A DNA stretch of 64,000 bases from Dastarcus helophoroides (GCA_028583605.1 CM053327.1:42236059-42300058), one strand, 5' to 3'. Shown: positions 43,672 to 54,842, counted from the first letter of the stretch. Notes: generated by a model not told the origin, from the letters alone. Made by a program: numbers and translations.

Positions 43672-44190
43672 CATTAGAACATGTCGACAATTTAAATTAC
43701 TAGACATTGAGTATGTGGGTAATTCAAGTTACTAAACATTAGGGTATGACGGTAGTTCAAATTACTAAACATTAGGGCATATCGGTAGTTCAAATTACTA
43801 GACATTAGAGTATGTGGGTAATTCAAATTACTAGACATTAGAGTATGTGGGTAGTTCAAGTTACTAGACATTAGGGTATGACGGTAGTTCAAATTACTAG
43901 ACATTAGGGCATATCGGTAGTTCAAATTACTAGACATTAGAGTATGTGGGTAATTCAAATTAGCAGACATTAGAGTATGTGGGTAGTTCAAGTTACTAGA
44001 CATTAGGGTATGACGGTAGTTCAAATTACTAGACATTAGAGTATGTGGGTAGTTCAAGTTACTAGACATTAGGGTATGACGGTAGTTCAAATTACTAGAC
44101 ATTGGGGCATATCGGTAGTTCAAATTACTAAACATTAGAGCATGTCTGTAGTTCAAATTACTAGACATTAGAGCATGTCGGTAGTTTAAA
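43672..44190. repeat. 33-bp minisatellite, about 15 copies
   Basis: The unit reads like ACTAGACATTAGAG then TATGTGGGTAGTTCAA. Variants alternate between GAGTATGTGGG, GGGTATGACGG and GGGCATATCGG in a partly regular order, suggesting a higher-order repeat. Because 33 is a multiple of three, a 158-codon minus frame of 11-residue repeats (SSNLNYRHTLM) stays open. I do not regard it as a gene. Confidence 0.93.
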
Positions 44191-44760
44191 TTAGCGTTAT
44201 TGGTAACGCGAAACCATTCGTTTACACTTTAAAAATGTATCGTATAGATTCACACGCGTATGTAGCCCTCACTGTAGAAACGTTGCTGCTTATTTAATGC
44301 AGTCGAAGGAAACAGTTTCAAATAAATTGTTTGCGACAAAGGAAGAGATGAAATTTGATCTTAATAGAGTTGCGAACAGAATAGGTAACAGAACGTTTTA
44401 AAGTATATTTTTAGTTATTTGACGTTGACAAGATAACTGATAGTATAAAATGTATTCTTGTACGTCAGGTCTTGTAACTTTAAAATATAATAATAAAACA
44501 CTGTAACATAACGCTGTGACTTTCTTGATATTTTTCAATATTTAATATTTAATATTTTTCAATAACTTTCAATGCTGCATGCTGCAAACGGTTGATAATT
44601 TATGAACGAGGCAACTGCTTAGATTGATTTCCATTTGTTAGACGATAAATGGCGAAAACATCTAGAGTTTAAAAAAAAAAATTAATTCAAATGTTGCTCA
44701 AAAAAAACTAAACGAATTTGTCTGTAAATAATTAGTAATAAACATATTTAGCTTGTACTT
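44191..44760. other. Non-repetitive AT-rich DNA
   Basis: Includes short direct repeats of TTTCAATATTTAATATTT near 44530-44570. No gene recognised. Confidence 0.4.
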
Positions 44761-44764
44761 CAAA

Positions 44765-44872
44765 TTGAAATACAAAACTTGTCCCCTGAAACCAAGAAAG
44801 ATTAAAAAACACAACAAAGTTACTCTAACGCGTTGCGACAGCCAAACTATCATCTTCAGAGAGATACTGTAC
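44765..44872 (-). mobile_element. Family C foldback, left arm only
   Basis: TTGAAATACAAAACTTGTCC to TCATCTTCAGAGAGATAC. Minus-strand core: CTGAAGA intact, stem II GATAG/CTGTC with one mismatch, but GAAA is mutated to GCAA. Inactive. Confidence 0.78.
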
Positions 44873-45835
44873 TTTGAATTAGTTATTAAAATTTAAGTAT
44901 TGCCAAACTGGGCCGAAGAAATGTTAAATAAATTGAGAGAAACATAATATTTCCGGTCAATAAGGGTCTGCCATGAAGAATAGTTATTTTTTGTTCAAAA
45001 ACTTGTCTAGTTCCATGTTTAGCAACACTCCACTAAATTTAGCAAATCTTCGTCATTTTGTAATAATTCTTTTTTTTTTATAAAAACTGAATTATGTTTG
45101 AGGGTAAATTAATATGAAAGCTTTAGTAAATGTTAATAATTCATACGTAATAAATGTTAGCTTTTCAATATGAGGGTGTTCGCGAACACATTCAATCTTA
45201 AAAATACAACCGTTCAACTGTCGATATAAAGAGCTTAACGAATGCACACACTTTGGGATAAATATTCCGATTGAATATTTTTGTTGGTTTGTGACTGACA
45301 CATTTCGATTATATCTCTATTTATGACAGCATAAATAATAATGCTTTACAATAGAAACGTTTAAATTGTAAATCTGGAAATATTTCAATGAACCCTGTTG
45401 GATGTTTATTTATAAACCAGCAGATATTAGACAGCATGTATAATGGGTGGACACAACAATCAATTTTTATTGTAAGTCTACGTGTTATAACAAAATTTGT
45501 AGAAACTTGAATTCGGTACAAAAAGTTATTTTTACTTCTTTGGCTATGAGTAATATTTTGTTAAACATTAAAACTAATTTTTATTAATACTGATATTGTG
45601 AACTTCCCAGAACGTCCTGGAAATAAGATCCACGAAATAAAACATTATTAAATTGCTGTGCACCCAATGAGATTAAAGATTACATTTCAGGAACCATTAG
45701 ACTTTGTCAAATGTTAAGAATTGTGTGTGCATACCCTTTATACCTTGTGTGTTTTGAATTATATTCTTCCTCGGGTCGATGTTTCTATTTTAATAAATCA
45801 AAACCCTTGAATCAGTCGAATTGTGGTTAAAATGA
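44873..45835. other. Non-repetitive AT-rich DNA
   Basis: Minus frames at 45092-45301 and 45321-45521 (69 and 66 codons) lie close together, but neither has motifs I recognise and they are in DNA of similar composition to the flanks. No gene called. Confidence 0.4.
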
Positions 45836-45945
45836 CCTCATGTATTATCAAAGTTTTTCGTTCTGCGCCAGTTTTACAGTGGCATGGACACATAGATAAG
45901 AAATGCGATAGAGCAAAGTAAATACCGCCGCACCGGGAATATGCC

Positions 45946-46050
45946 CAACATATGATAAATTACAGTTGTTACAGCTTATTTCGTAAATTTCGGAATTCTC
46001 AAGCTTGTCCAATTTATCTGGTGTCGCGTAATTATTTATTTAATTGCCTA
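45946..46050 (-). pseudogene. Penelope-like GIY-YIG fragment, deletion copy
   Basis: Only the N-terminal part of the endonuclease segment remains (the NSEIYEISCNNCNLSYVG region on the minus strand). The sequence jumps from CCGGGAATATG directly to CCCAACATATG, removing the rest of the domain. Confidence 0.7.
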
Positions 46051-46382
46051 TGGGGTAAAGGGGTGAAACCTTCTTGGACTTAAGGCAAAATACTCTAAAA
46101 AAGGCATTAAATTGACCCCATGTATTATCAACGTTTTTCGTTCCGTGCCAGTTTTACCGTCGCATGGTCACACAGATAAGAAATGCGATAGAGCAAAGTA
46201 AATACCGCCGCACCGGGGATATGTTGTCATGCAATCAGAGTAATAAGTAGAAACCGGATTGTAAACACAATCAAATAAGGTAAAAAGGTAAACAAAATGT
46301 TAATTTAGGCAAAAACAAACAGTTAAAAAAGGCAAAACACTCTCTAAAGCACAAAACTAAACGCTGTAGCTTGTGATTAAGT

Positions 46383-46422
46383 CCCCTTTACCACATCGGC
46401 AATTAAATAAATAATTACGCGA
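46383..46422 (+). repeat. 40-bp inverted repeat flanking the endonuclease segment, left (unit 1)
   Basis: CCCCTTTACCACATCGGCAA and the following 20 bp are the reverse complement of 46935-46974 with two mismatches. The same pair recurs in every full unit, for example 47291-47332 with 47845-47884. Confidence 0.85.
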
Positions 46423-46551
46423 TACGTATTTCGCCAGCAGAACTAGCATTTTCAAGCGTACTAATCTGAAAAGATTAGCAAAAGATGCATCGGCGTCATC
46501 TGCATTGAGATTCAAATCGATACTGGCGGCCTTTTACTTTCTTTCCTATTT

Positions 46552-46946
46552 CTAATTGTTTAATACATCTGGTGCATGCAATTTTGACCTGCCACAAATA
46601 ACCTTCAATAAACTAGATGCCCCCAATGGTCCTTTATCTCCGTTAAGGGTAACTGGCCCCTGATTGATATAAATTGTTTCGTATGCATCAAGTTCTCTGT
46701 TACTTGTGACCGATCTTAACAATTTTAAATTTTCAATGTTAATTTTGTGTCCTGTACTTATCATATGTAGGGCGACGCTTCATTTTTCTTCTCTATTGTA
46801 TCTAAAATGAGCGATATGTTCCTTAAATCTGGTTTTAATGGATCTCTTGGTCTGTCCAACATATGATAAATTACAGTTGTTACAGCTTATTTCGTAAATT
46901 TCGGAATTCTCAAGCTTGTCCAATTTATCTTGTGTCGCGTAATTAC
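46552..46946 (-). pseudogene. Penelope-like retroelement GIY-YIG endonuclease domain, copy 1
   Basis: The minus frame reads YEISCNNCNLSYVGQTKR, IKTRFKEHIAHFRYN, REEK, a TGA stop, then SVALHMISTGHKINIENL, a segment with RELDAYETIYINQ and a stop after KLHAPDVLNN. This is the C-terminal GIY-YIG nuclease of Penelope-like retroelements, which nicks target DNA for reverse transcription. Landmarks: the CxxC before SYVGQT, the Arg of the R-x3-TRF-x-EH helix, and the His/Glu of GH and ETIYI. The reverse transcriptase domain is absent and the stop splits the domain, so it is inactive. Confidence 0.85.
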
Positions 46947-46974
46947 TTATTTAATTGCCGATGGGGTAAAGGGG
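46935..46974 (+). repeat. 40-bp inverted repeat flanking the endonuclease segment, right (unit 1)
   Basis: TCGCGTAATTACTTATTTAA to GGTAAAGGGG; partner of 46383-46422. It overlaps the upstream edge of the endonuclease reading frame. Confidence 0.85.
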
Positions 46975-47461
46975 TGAAACCTTCTTGGACTTAAGGCAAA
47001 ATACTCTAAAAAGGCATTAAAATGACCTCATGTATTATCAACGTTTTTCGTTTCGCGCCAGTTTTACCGTCGCATGGTCACGCAGATAAGAAATGCGATA
47101 GAGCAAAGTAAATACCGCCGCACCGGGAATATGTTGTCATGCAATCAAGGTGATAAGTAGAAACCGGATTGTAAACACAATCAAATAAGGTAAAAAGGTA
47201 AACAAAATGTTAATTTAGGCAAAAACAAACAGTTAAAAAAGGCAAAACACTATCTAAAGCACTAAACTAAACGCTGTGGCTTGTGATTAAGTACCCTTTA
47301 CCACATCGGCAATTAAATAAATAATTACGCGATACGTATTTCGCCAGCAGAACTGGCATTTTCAAGCGTACTAATCTGAGAAGATTAGCAAAAGATGCAT
47401 CGACGTCATCTGCATTGAGATTCAAATCGATACTGGCGGCCTTTTACTTTCTTTTCTATTT

Positions 47462-47856
47462 CTAATTGTTTAACACATCTGGTGCATGCAATTTTGACCT
47501 GCCACAAATATCCGTCAATAAACTAGATGCCCCCAAAGGTCCTTTATCTCCGTTAAGGGTAACTGGCTCCTGACTGATATAAATTGTTTCGTATGCATCA
47601 AGTTCTCTGTTATCTGTGACCGATCTTAACAATTTTAAATTTTCAATGTTAATTTTATGTCCTATACTTATCATATGTAGGGCGACACTTCATTTTTCTT
47701 CTCTATTGTATCTAAAATGAGCGATATGTTCCCCAAATCTGGTTTTAACGGATCTCTTGGTCTGTCCAACATATGATAAATTACAGTTGCTACAGCTTAT
47801 TTCGTAAATTTCGGAATTCTCAAGCTTGTCCAATTTATCTTGTGTCGCGTAATTAC
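47462..47856 (-). pseudogene. Penelope-like GIY-YIG endonuclease, copy 2
   Basis: Same structure as copy 1 with the same in-frame TGA after REEK. Distinguishing changes include SIGHK instead of STGHK and a LLTDICGRS segment near the C-terminus. 910 bp from copy 1. Confidence 0.83.
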
Positions 47857-48371
47857 CTATTTAATTGCCGATGGGGTAAAGGGGTGAAACCTTCTAGGAC
47901 TTAAGGCAAAATACTCTAAAAAAGGCATTAAAATGACCTCATGTATTATCAACGTTTTTCGTTCCGTTCCAGTTTTACCGTCGCATGGTCACACAGAAAA
48001 GAAATGCGATAGAGCAAAGTAAATATCGCCGCACCGGGAATATGTTGTCATGCAATCAAAGTAATAAGTAGAAACCGGATTGTAAACACAATCAAATAAA
48101 GTAAAAAGGTGAACAAAATGTTAATTTAGGCAAAACAAACAGTTAAAAAAGGCAAAACACTCTCTAAAGCACAAAACTAAACGCTGTGGCTTGTGATTAA
48201 GTCCCCTTTACCACATCGGGAATTAAATAAATAATTACGCGATACGTATTTCGCCAGCAGAACTGGCATTTTCAAGCGTACTAATCTGAAAAGATTAGCA
48301 AAAGATGCATCGACGTTATCTGCATTGAGATTCAAATCGATACTAGCGGCCTTTTGCTTTCTTTCCTATTT

Positions 48372-48766
48372 CTAATTGTTTAATACATCTGGTGCATGCA
48401 ATTTTGACCTGCCACAAATAACCTTCAATAAACTAGATGCCCCCAATGGTCCTTTATCTCCGTTAAGGGTAACTGGCCTCTGATTGATATAAATTGTTTC
48501 GTATGCATCAAGTTCCCTGTTATTTGTGACCGATCTTAACAATTTTAAATTTTCAATGTTAATTTTGTGTCCTGTACTTATCATATGTAGGGCGACACTT
48601 CATTTTTCTTCTCTATTGTATCTAAAATGAGCGATACGTTCCTTAAATCTGGTTTTAATGGATCTCTTGGTCTGTCCAACATATCATAAATTACAGTTGT
48701 TACAGCTTATTTCGTAAATTTCGGAATTCTCAAGCTTGTCCAATTTATCTGGTGTCGCGTAATTAT
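48372..48766 (-). pseudogene. Penelope-like GIY-YIG endonuclease, copy 3
   Basis: Same TGA after REEK. Reads INQRPVTLNGDKGPLGASS in the C-terminal part. 910 bp from copy 2. Confidence 0.83.
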
Positions 48767-49283
48767 TTATTTAATTGTCGATGGGGTAAAGGGGTAAAAC
48801 CTTCTTGGACTTAAGGCAAAATACTCTAAAAAAGGCATTAAAATGACCTCATGTATTATTCAACGTTTTTCGTTCCGCGCCAGTTTTACCGTCGCATGGT
48901 CACGCAGATAAGAAATGCGATAGAGCAAAGTAAATACCGCCGCACCGGGAATATGTTGTCATGCAATCAAAGTAATAAGTAGAAACCGGATTGTAAACAC
49001 AATCAAATAAGGTAAAAAGGTAAACAAAATGTTAATTTAGGCAAAAACAAACAGCTAAAAAAGGCAAAACACTCTCTAAAGCACTAAACTAAACGCTGTG
49101 GCTTGTGATTAAGTACCCTTTACCACATCGGCAATTAAATAAATAATTACGCGATACGTATTTCGCCAGCAGAACTGGCATTTTCAAGCGTACTAATCTG
49201 AGAAGATTAGCAAAAGATGCATCGACGTCATCTGCATTGAGATTCAAATCGATACTGGCGGCCTTTTGCTTTCTTTCCTATTT

Positions 49284-49677
49284 TTAATTGTTTAACACAT
49301 CTGGTGCATGCAATTTTGACCTGTCACAAATAACCTTCAATAAACTAGATGCCCCCAATGGTCCTTTATCTCCGTTAAGGGTAACTGGCCTCTGATTGAT
49401 ATAAATTGTTTCGTATGCATCAAGTTCTCTGTTATTTGTGACCGATCTTAACCATTTTAAATTTTCAATGTTAATTTTGTGTCCTGTACTTATCATATGT
49501 AGGGCGACACTTCATTTTTCTTCTCTATTGTATCTAAAATGAGCGATATGTTTCTTAAATCTGGTTTTAATGGATCTCTTGGTCTGTCCAACATATGATA
49601 AATTACAATTGTTACAGCTTATTTCGTAAATTTCGGAATTCTCAAGCTTGTCCAATTTATCTTGTGTCGCGTAATTA
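49284..49677 (-). pseudogene. Penelope-like GIY-YIG endonuclease, copy 4
   Basis: Same TGA after REEK. Differs at NLKWLRS and ICDRS (the latter ICGRS in copies 1-3). 912 bp from copy 3. Shares INQRPVT with copy 3, so copies 3 and 4 are probably the closest pair. Confidence 0.83.
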
Positions 49678-49960
49678 CTTATTTAATTGCCGATGGGGTA
49701 AAGGGGTGAAACCTTCTTGGACTTAAGGCAAAATACTCTAAAAAAGGCATTAAAACGACCTCATGTGTTATCAACGTTTTTCGTTTCGCGCCAGTTTTAC
49801 CGTCGCATGGTCACACAGATAAGAAATGCGATAGAGCAAAGTAAATACCGCCGTACCGGGAATATCTTGTCATGCAATCAAGGTGATGAGTAGTAACCAG
49901 ATTATAGACACAATCAAATAAGATAAAAAGGTAAACAAAATGTTAAATTAGGCAAAAACA

Positions 49961-50965
49961 AGCAGTTAAAAAAGCCAAAATACTCTAAAAAAGCATTAAA
50001 AGGACATAACCACAAATTGACAGTTTTGAACATTACTTTTTATTCCAATTACAAATTAAAAATCCCTCAATATTTTCCGCTGTACAATTTGTGCTACTTC
50101 ATGTAATTTGATGCATTTTAATGCATCAAAACCTATGAATGAGGCAAATTCTGATTAAAATGACCTCACGTATTATCAATGTTTTTCGTTCTGCGCCAAT
50201 TTTACCGTCGGTAAAAAGGTAAACAAAAAATCAAATATGTAAAAGAGTGAACAAAATGTTAAATTAGGCAAAAACGAACAGTTAAAAAAGGAATTTAAAA
50301 GTCAAAATACTTTAAAAAGGCATTAAAAGGTCAAAACCACAAATTGACAATTTTAAACATTACTTTTTTTTCCAATTACAAATTAAAATTCCCTAAATAT
50401 TTTTCGTTGGGCAATTTCTGCTATTTCATGGCAATAAATATTCGTAATTTAAAAAGTTTTTCTCCATATCAGCATTTCCTAAACTTTTTTTGTCATGGAC
50501 CGGTAATTTTTATGCTTCTTCATCGCTATTCCTTTAAAAATCTCAACCATATTTTAAAATTCAAAGTCAAAATTTCATCTTTTCTTTCTAGGATTATTTA
50601 ATTTTCTTTCCTCAAAATTTTGACTTTAATCATCCCAAAATTTTGTCTTAAAATACCGAATTTGATCGATTTATAAACTAGATTTTTTCTCCAGGCTGAG
50701 TTTCTTTTAAAATTTTCGTTCTTTCTGAAATTTTTTAAGCTTATTTAATTCTTTATATTTTTCTAAAAGGTCGATGTTGAAACAGAGATTTTTTTCTCAA
50801 CATTTCGGTTACAATTTACAATTCTATTATTTTAAATTTCAAAGTCAAAACTTCAACAAAAAATGCAGAATGTTCTATTCTAGCTTAAAAACATGAAATG
50901 GTAATGTATTTCAGAAAATTCTCAATTTAACTTTTTAATTTTTGATGCTTGATCTAAAATTTTTA
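49961..50965. repeat. Penelope-array companion module, copy 1
   Basis: CCACAAATTGACARTTTTGAA, CTACTTCATG, CATGGACCGGTAATTTT and TTTTCTCCAGGCTGAG also occur at 57510-57800, 58140-58450 and 58750-59400. This module follows the GACCTCA landmark module in both clusters, so the two are parts of one larger unit. The frame at 50344-50601 is repeat sequence. Confidence 0.75.
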
Positions 50966-51125
50966 TTTGAAATACAAAACTTGTTCCCTGAAATCAAGAA
51001 AGATTAAAAAACACAACAAACGTTGCTCTAACGCGTTTCGACAGCCAAGCTGTCATCTTCAAGGAGATATCTCTGATGATGACAGTAGTCAAAGTATTTC
51101 TCTGAAGATGACAGCAACAAGCGAC
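50966..51125. mobile_element. Family C foldback, rearranged
   Basis: Left arm TTGAAATACAAAACTTG to TGTCATCTTCAAGG, then two short repeats of the CTCTGAAGATGACAG core start (51094-51113), then loss of the right arm. Minus-strand core: TTGAAGA (first C lost), stem II GACAGC/GCTGTC perfect, GAAACGCGTTAGAG intact. Its insertion ends the similarity between 50030-50955 and 58740-59430. Confidence 0.75.
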
Positions 51126-51239
51126 AAGCTGTTTTTGAAAATAGGTGCAAATTATTAAAAGGCAAAAAAACTAGCGAAATTGAAATTTAGGCAATAACTC
51201 ATAAAAAACGCAGAAAAAAAGTGAAAAAGTAGGATCATA

Positions 51240-52900
51240 GAATTTTACCTAAAATCCGGTCTCTAGTGAGAGTTATCGCGTACAGGCAACTTGAAATACA
51301 TTCGTGTGTATTATTTATTGCCTACCCTTCCCGTTTTAATTTTTCAGTGCCCATTTTTAGGCCCTCAGAAGTTGAATTTTGAAAAATACTTCCTTAGTGT
51401 TTACCTACGTTATACGTAACTTTCGTGGCAAAATATTATTATTGTAGAGCCATCCGTTTAGGCTATGCTTTCTTTGTCAGTCAGTGTTAGAGTTTTATTA
51501 AATAGATAGATTATACTGCACACTTAATTAGAGCAGCAATTTCTGTTGAGTAATCTGGTAACTAAATGCCTACATTATAGCAGAAGTGAAACTCCTTTCT
51601 GTTAATTTAATTGGACAAACTATGGAATTTATTGATTAATTTTGATCACCTTCTATACAGAAAAGAAGCTCTGACCGCTAGTTGGTGGTGGGAGAGCTGG
51701 ATCCAGATCTCCAAATTTACTTAATGGCGGAAATAACAATTAAGTGGGTCTTTACTAAAGCCATGAGCGCCACCTAACAGACCTATGAGCGCTACTTGAT
51801 ATATAAAAAATTAAAAAACAGCGGTGTCAATTCTAATACAAAACCATCTCAGGAAACTTGTAGGGATTTGGTCAGTGTCGATTAAACAAACACCTCCACA
51901 AAACGGGAATTATAAACGACCCGAGTTCTAGGGGGCGTTTAAAAGAAGATAAAGAGTGTCGAGCACGTGATGTACCACTGCCTGGCACTAGCATTAATCA
52001 GAGGATCCATGCTGGGGGACTCCTGACCCAGTGTGGCCAGTTTGAGACAGGTGCATCCATAGACCTCACATATGTCAGATCTATGAGCGCATCCAATGGA
52101 GGTTCTTCAGTTTCTCAACTGAATAAATGACCAAGGACACCTCAGTCACAGAAGTAGCACAATGGGCCCAGAAAGGGTGACCTAAGTGCTGACCTAAACC
52201 CCAGGCCACCCACCTCAAATCCAGAATCCAATATAAAAGGAGCTTCATATAAATATATTACTCTTCAATTAGGAGTAATTCAATCAATTCTCGGTATTGA
52301 AAAGGGGGGATCCGCCTTGAAAGGAGCGCTTTTGTCAACGTCGAAACGTCACCCGAAAAGACACAAAACCCGTAATTAACGAGAACATGAATCAAAGCGT
52401 AGTTGAGTGGTGAATGAGGTAAAAACATGCCGTATTAACGTTTGTAGCGTGCAATTAAAATAAATTTGGTGATTAAGCAGCGACACGAGAAGAGACGGTT
52501 GGGAGTGCGGTGAATGTCAAGAGTGATTTACCTGAGGTCTCGCGGGAACTCGCCGCGCTACGTATTAATGAGCTGGCAATGGGCCGTCACGGACTAATTA
52601 AAGCCGCGGTAATTGAGTGGCCGATGTCAGCGAACGGGTTAACCCTCTCTCCCTAAACCTCCATGATTAGTGGAGCAGCTTTGCTGTTACATTTCTCTCG
52701 GCTTATTTGCTCTTGCTACAACATTGCTCTCTTGGAGTAATTGTCGTTGGTTACAAAGGTGTTGTAAAGTCACTCTGTTGTCTGCCTACGTGTGAGGACG
52801 TGATATCCTTGTATGCTCTGTTAATTAAATTATCACACGCCGGCCAAGACAAAGCCTCAAGGGGATGGTTTAATATGGAAGAGAAAAGGAATTATACCTG
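51240..52900. other. Mostly non-repetitive, GC-richer DNA
   Basis: Bases 51460-51520 match 36655-36720. Bases 51680-52680 are the most GC-rich stretch in the second half of the window, and 52490-52640 in particular looks like single-copy DNA. A frame at 52707-52901 (64 codons) has no motif. No gene called, but this is a candidate for conserved non-coding or exonic host sequence. Confidence 0.45.
52231..52290 (+). promoter_or_regulatory. Possible TATA promoter
   Basis: CCAATATAAAAGGAGC followed ~30 bp later by CTCTTCAATTAGG. A consensus TATA box in otherwise GC-richer DNA. It could belong to a degraded LTR or a host gene; no downstream coding frame supports either. Confidence 0.3.
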
Positions 52901-52903
52901 AGC

Positions 52904-53102
52904 CATATCATGAGAAACGAACAACGATATGACCTTCTCCAACTAATACTGCAAAGAAAAGTGTGCGGTAAGAGAGGACCAGGACGAAGACGAATCTCAT
53001 GGCTTCAGAATTTAAGAAATTGGTTTAACATGACCACAACTGGACTGTACCAATAAAGTAAGAATAACCATGCTTGTCGCCAACATTTGGAGCGAATAGG
53101 CA
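52904..53102 (+). pseudogene. Non-LTR retrotransposon C-terminal fragment
   Basis: The plus frame reads HIMRNEQRYDLLQLILQRK, then GPGRRRISWLQNLRNWF and TTTGLYQ, followed by a stop and a shifted SKNNHACRQHLERIGTA. This matches the C-terminal tail found in many insect non-LTR retrotransposon proteins (G-x-I-x-G-K-R-x2-G-R-R-x-x-S-W-L-x-x-L-R-x-W). Truncated and frameshifted. Confidence 0.65.
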
Positions 53103-53129
53103 CTGCAAGAAGAAAAGGAATTTTGTATA

Positions 53130-53590
53130 TATAACTGGGTCACAAAAGCACAAAAGTTTAAAACATTTAACTGTGAGTGTTAAAATATTACTTAAATCAA
53201 AATATTTAATAAAAATTTAATAAATGTCATTAAAAATATAACAGCGTCGCCACACGCTAGGCCAAATATTAATAATTCTTGATGTTACTCTGCCATTCGT
53301 AATGCGCAGACGAAATTATGTACGTCTGAAGCGTTTTTTTACGCTGTCTTGATTTCTATTTAAATCTTGCACGTCGCATGACGTCTTTCGTATTGATGCT
53401 TGCCCCTAATTTGCCAGCGTTTTTACTTTTCTGATATAATCAGCTTTCGTTTAGGGAAAGAATAAGAATAACAATAATAATCAAATTAAAACACAATTTA
53501 AACAGTTAAAGTATAGAGATGTTCGCATATACAATTTAACTTCGGTGATAGGGTTAGATTATCAGGCTAGTTTAGCTTTCAAAAGGATAA
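53130..53590 (+). repeat. Dispersed repeat, uninterrupted copy
   Basis: Matches 41440-41595 in its first third (AGCACAAAAGTTTAAAACAT, GTCATTAAAAATATAACAGC, GCCACACGCT) and 43330-43548 in its last part. Presumably one transposable element of unknown class. The imperfect CGTCTGAAGCG-type words near its middle are also seen near 61590. Confidence 0.65.
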
Positions 53591-53747
53591 AGTTCAAAAA
53601 AACTTAAATAGATTGTTGCGCAGTACAACAACACAACAGTGGTAGAGTCGAAATTTTCAGAAACCGTTGGGGATTTCCATATTACTTACATTAAACTCAG
53701 AAGATATATTTGTTGAATGGCAAGAGAACACTTTCAAGTTGAAAGGA

Positions 53748-54105
53748 TTTTTTTTGGCGAAACGGACTGGTCCTTGGTTATCTTCAAAAATTGAAATACA
53801 GAAGTTGTCCCCTGAAACCAAGAAAGATTTAAAAACACAACAAAGATTGCTCTAAGGCGTTTCGACCGCCAAGCTGTCATCTTCAGAGAGAAACTCAGTT
53901 TCTTGGCTTTCTTGGTTTCAGGGGACAAGTTCTGTATTTCAACTTTTGAGGTTAAAAGGAGAAAAAAAATGAAATTTCATCTCTCTGAAGATGACAGCTT
54001 GGTTATTAAAATGCCTTAGAGCAACCTTTGTTGAGTGTTTTAATCTTTCTTGTTTTCAGGGGACAAGATTTGTAATTAAATTTTGGACCAATCCGTTCCA
54101 CCATA
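53748..54105. mobile_element. Family C foldback, long copy
   Basis: Left arm from CGAAACGGACTGGTCC; then a second partial right arm (TCTTGGTTTCAGGGGACAAG at 53907), then a full right arm to GGACCAATCCGTTCCACC. Minus-strand core in the left arm: CTGAAGA, stem II GACAGC/GCGGTC with one mismatch, GAAA, CGCCT, nearly intact. The plus-strand core has lost stem II and GAAAC. Confidence 0.75.
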
Positions 54106-54840
54106 ATTTAAAATAATAATTTATTTCAAAAATTTAAATTCGATCACCGAAAAATCGACTTCTAGTTCAAAATGATGCCAAAAATATTAAAACAAATTTA
54201 ACATTTTAGGAAAAACTCTAAATTTATAAACAAAACTGCAAGTCGAATATCAATAACAAAAAATTAAATAAAAAACAATATTTTTCTGATATTATTTACC
54301 CTAAAGTTAAAAATTTGATATGAAATTAATAATTTTGAAAATATCTTCGAGATTTCGTAAAAAATATTTATTAAATTTTTAGTTTTATTTGAAATGTTTG
54401 TAACGAAAATGGAAATTTAGAGAAACACTTGAAAATTTTAATTGACGAACGACAATTTTTTTTAATTTTGTCTATCTTTTTGAAAAATTTTACTTCGACA
54501 TTTCAACTTTAATAAAAGTCTCCATCGGATTTCGCGAAAAAGAAAGAAACAGTAAAACTTTCGAATAAAAAAAAAATGAAATTTCGATGGAAAACTAAAC
54601 ACTTTCAAAAAATTGTTAGTAAATTTCCTTTAGAAAAGTTTATTTTTAGAAATACAGACCTTTATCAAAATTTTTAGTAACGAAATTCGATTTTGAACTA
54701 AAAATTCGGAGAAAAAATTCAAATATTTATTTTCAACTAGGATTTTTCACAACTAAAACCGAAATTTGAACAAAAACTTGGAAATTTTAATTAAAAGTTT
54801 AAAAGAACCATTTTTTCAAATTAACAATTAAACAAAAACA
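54106..54840. other. A-rich low-complexity DNA
   Basis: AAAATTTCGA-type words on both strands; nothing recognisable. Confidence 0.5.
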
Positions 54841-54842
54841 AA

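Larger units (their letters stand above)
45836..49960 (-). repeat. ~910-bp tandem array built from a Penelope-like endonuclease segment
   Basis: The landmark GACCYCATGTATTATCAA occurs at 45836, 46114, 47023, 47934, 48844 and 49756. Four full units (46114-49755) are 909-912 bp. The first unit (45836-46113, 278 bp) lacks ~632 bp internally, and the last is partial. Within each full unit a 512-bp endonuclease segment lies between 40-bp inverted repeats. Units differ by a few percent. Penelope-like elements are known to form tandem arrays with terminal repeats, but here only the extreme C-terminal coding part is present. Confidence 0.88.

Noticed and set aside
43692..44168. 158-codon minus-strand frame with 11-residue repeats
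   Set aside because: The 33-bp minisatellite unit is a multiple of three, so an open frame follows by arithmetic. No start context, signal or domain supports a protein.
49884..49935. Possible hammerhead remnant (TGATGAGTAG then AAACC in sister copies) in the Penelope array
   Set aside because: The first invariant C is G in all copies, no stem II can form between TGATGAG and AAACC, and it lies on the strand opposite to the endonuclease frame. Related copies near 47152, 57060 and 58009 do not improve it.
52315..52360. GTCGAAACGTC block preceded by TTGAAAGGAGCGC
   Set aside because: It resembles a hammerhead 3' half, but no CUGANGA box or complementary stem II is present.
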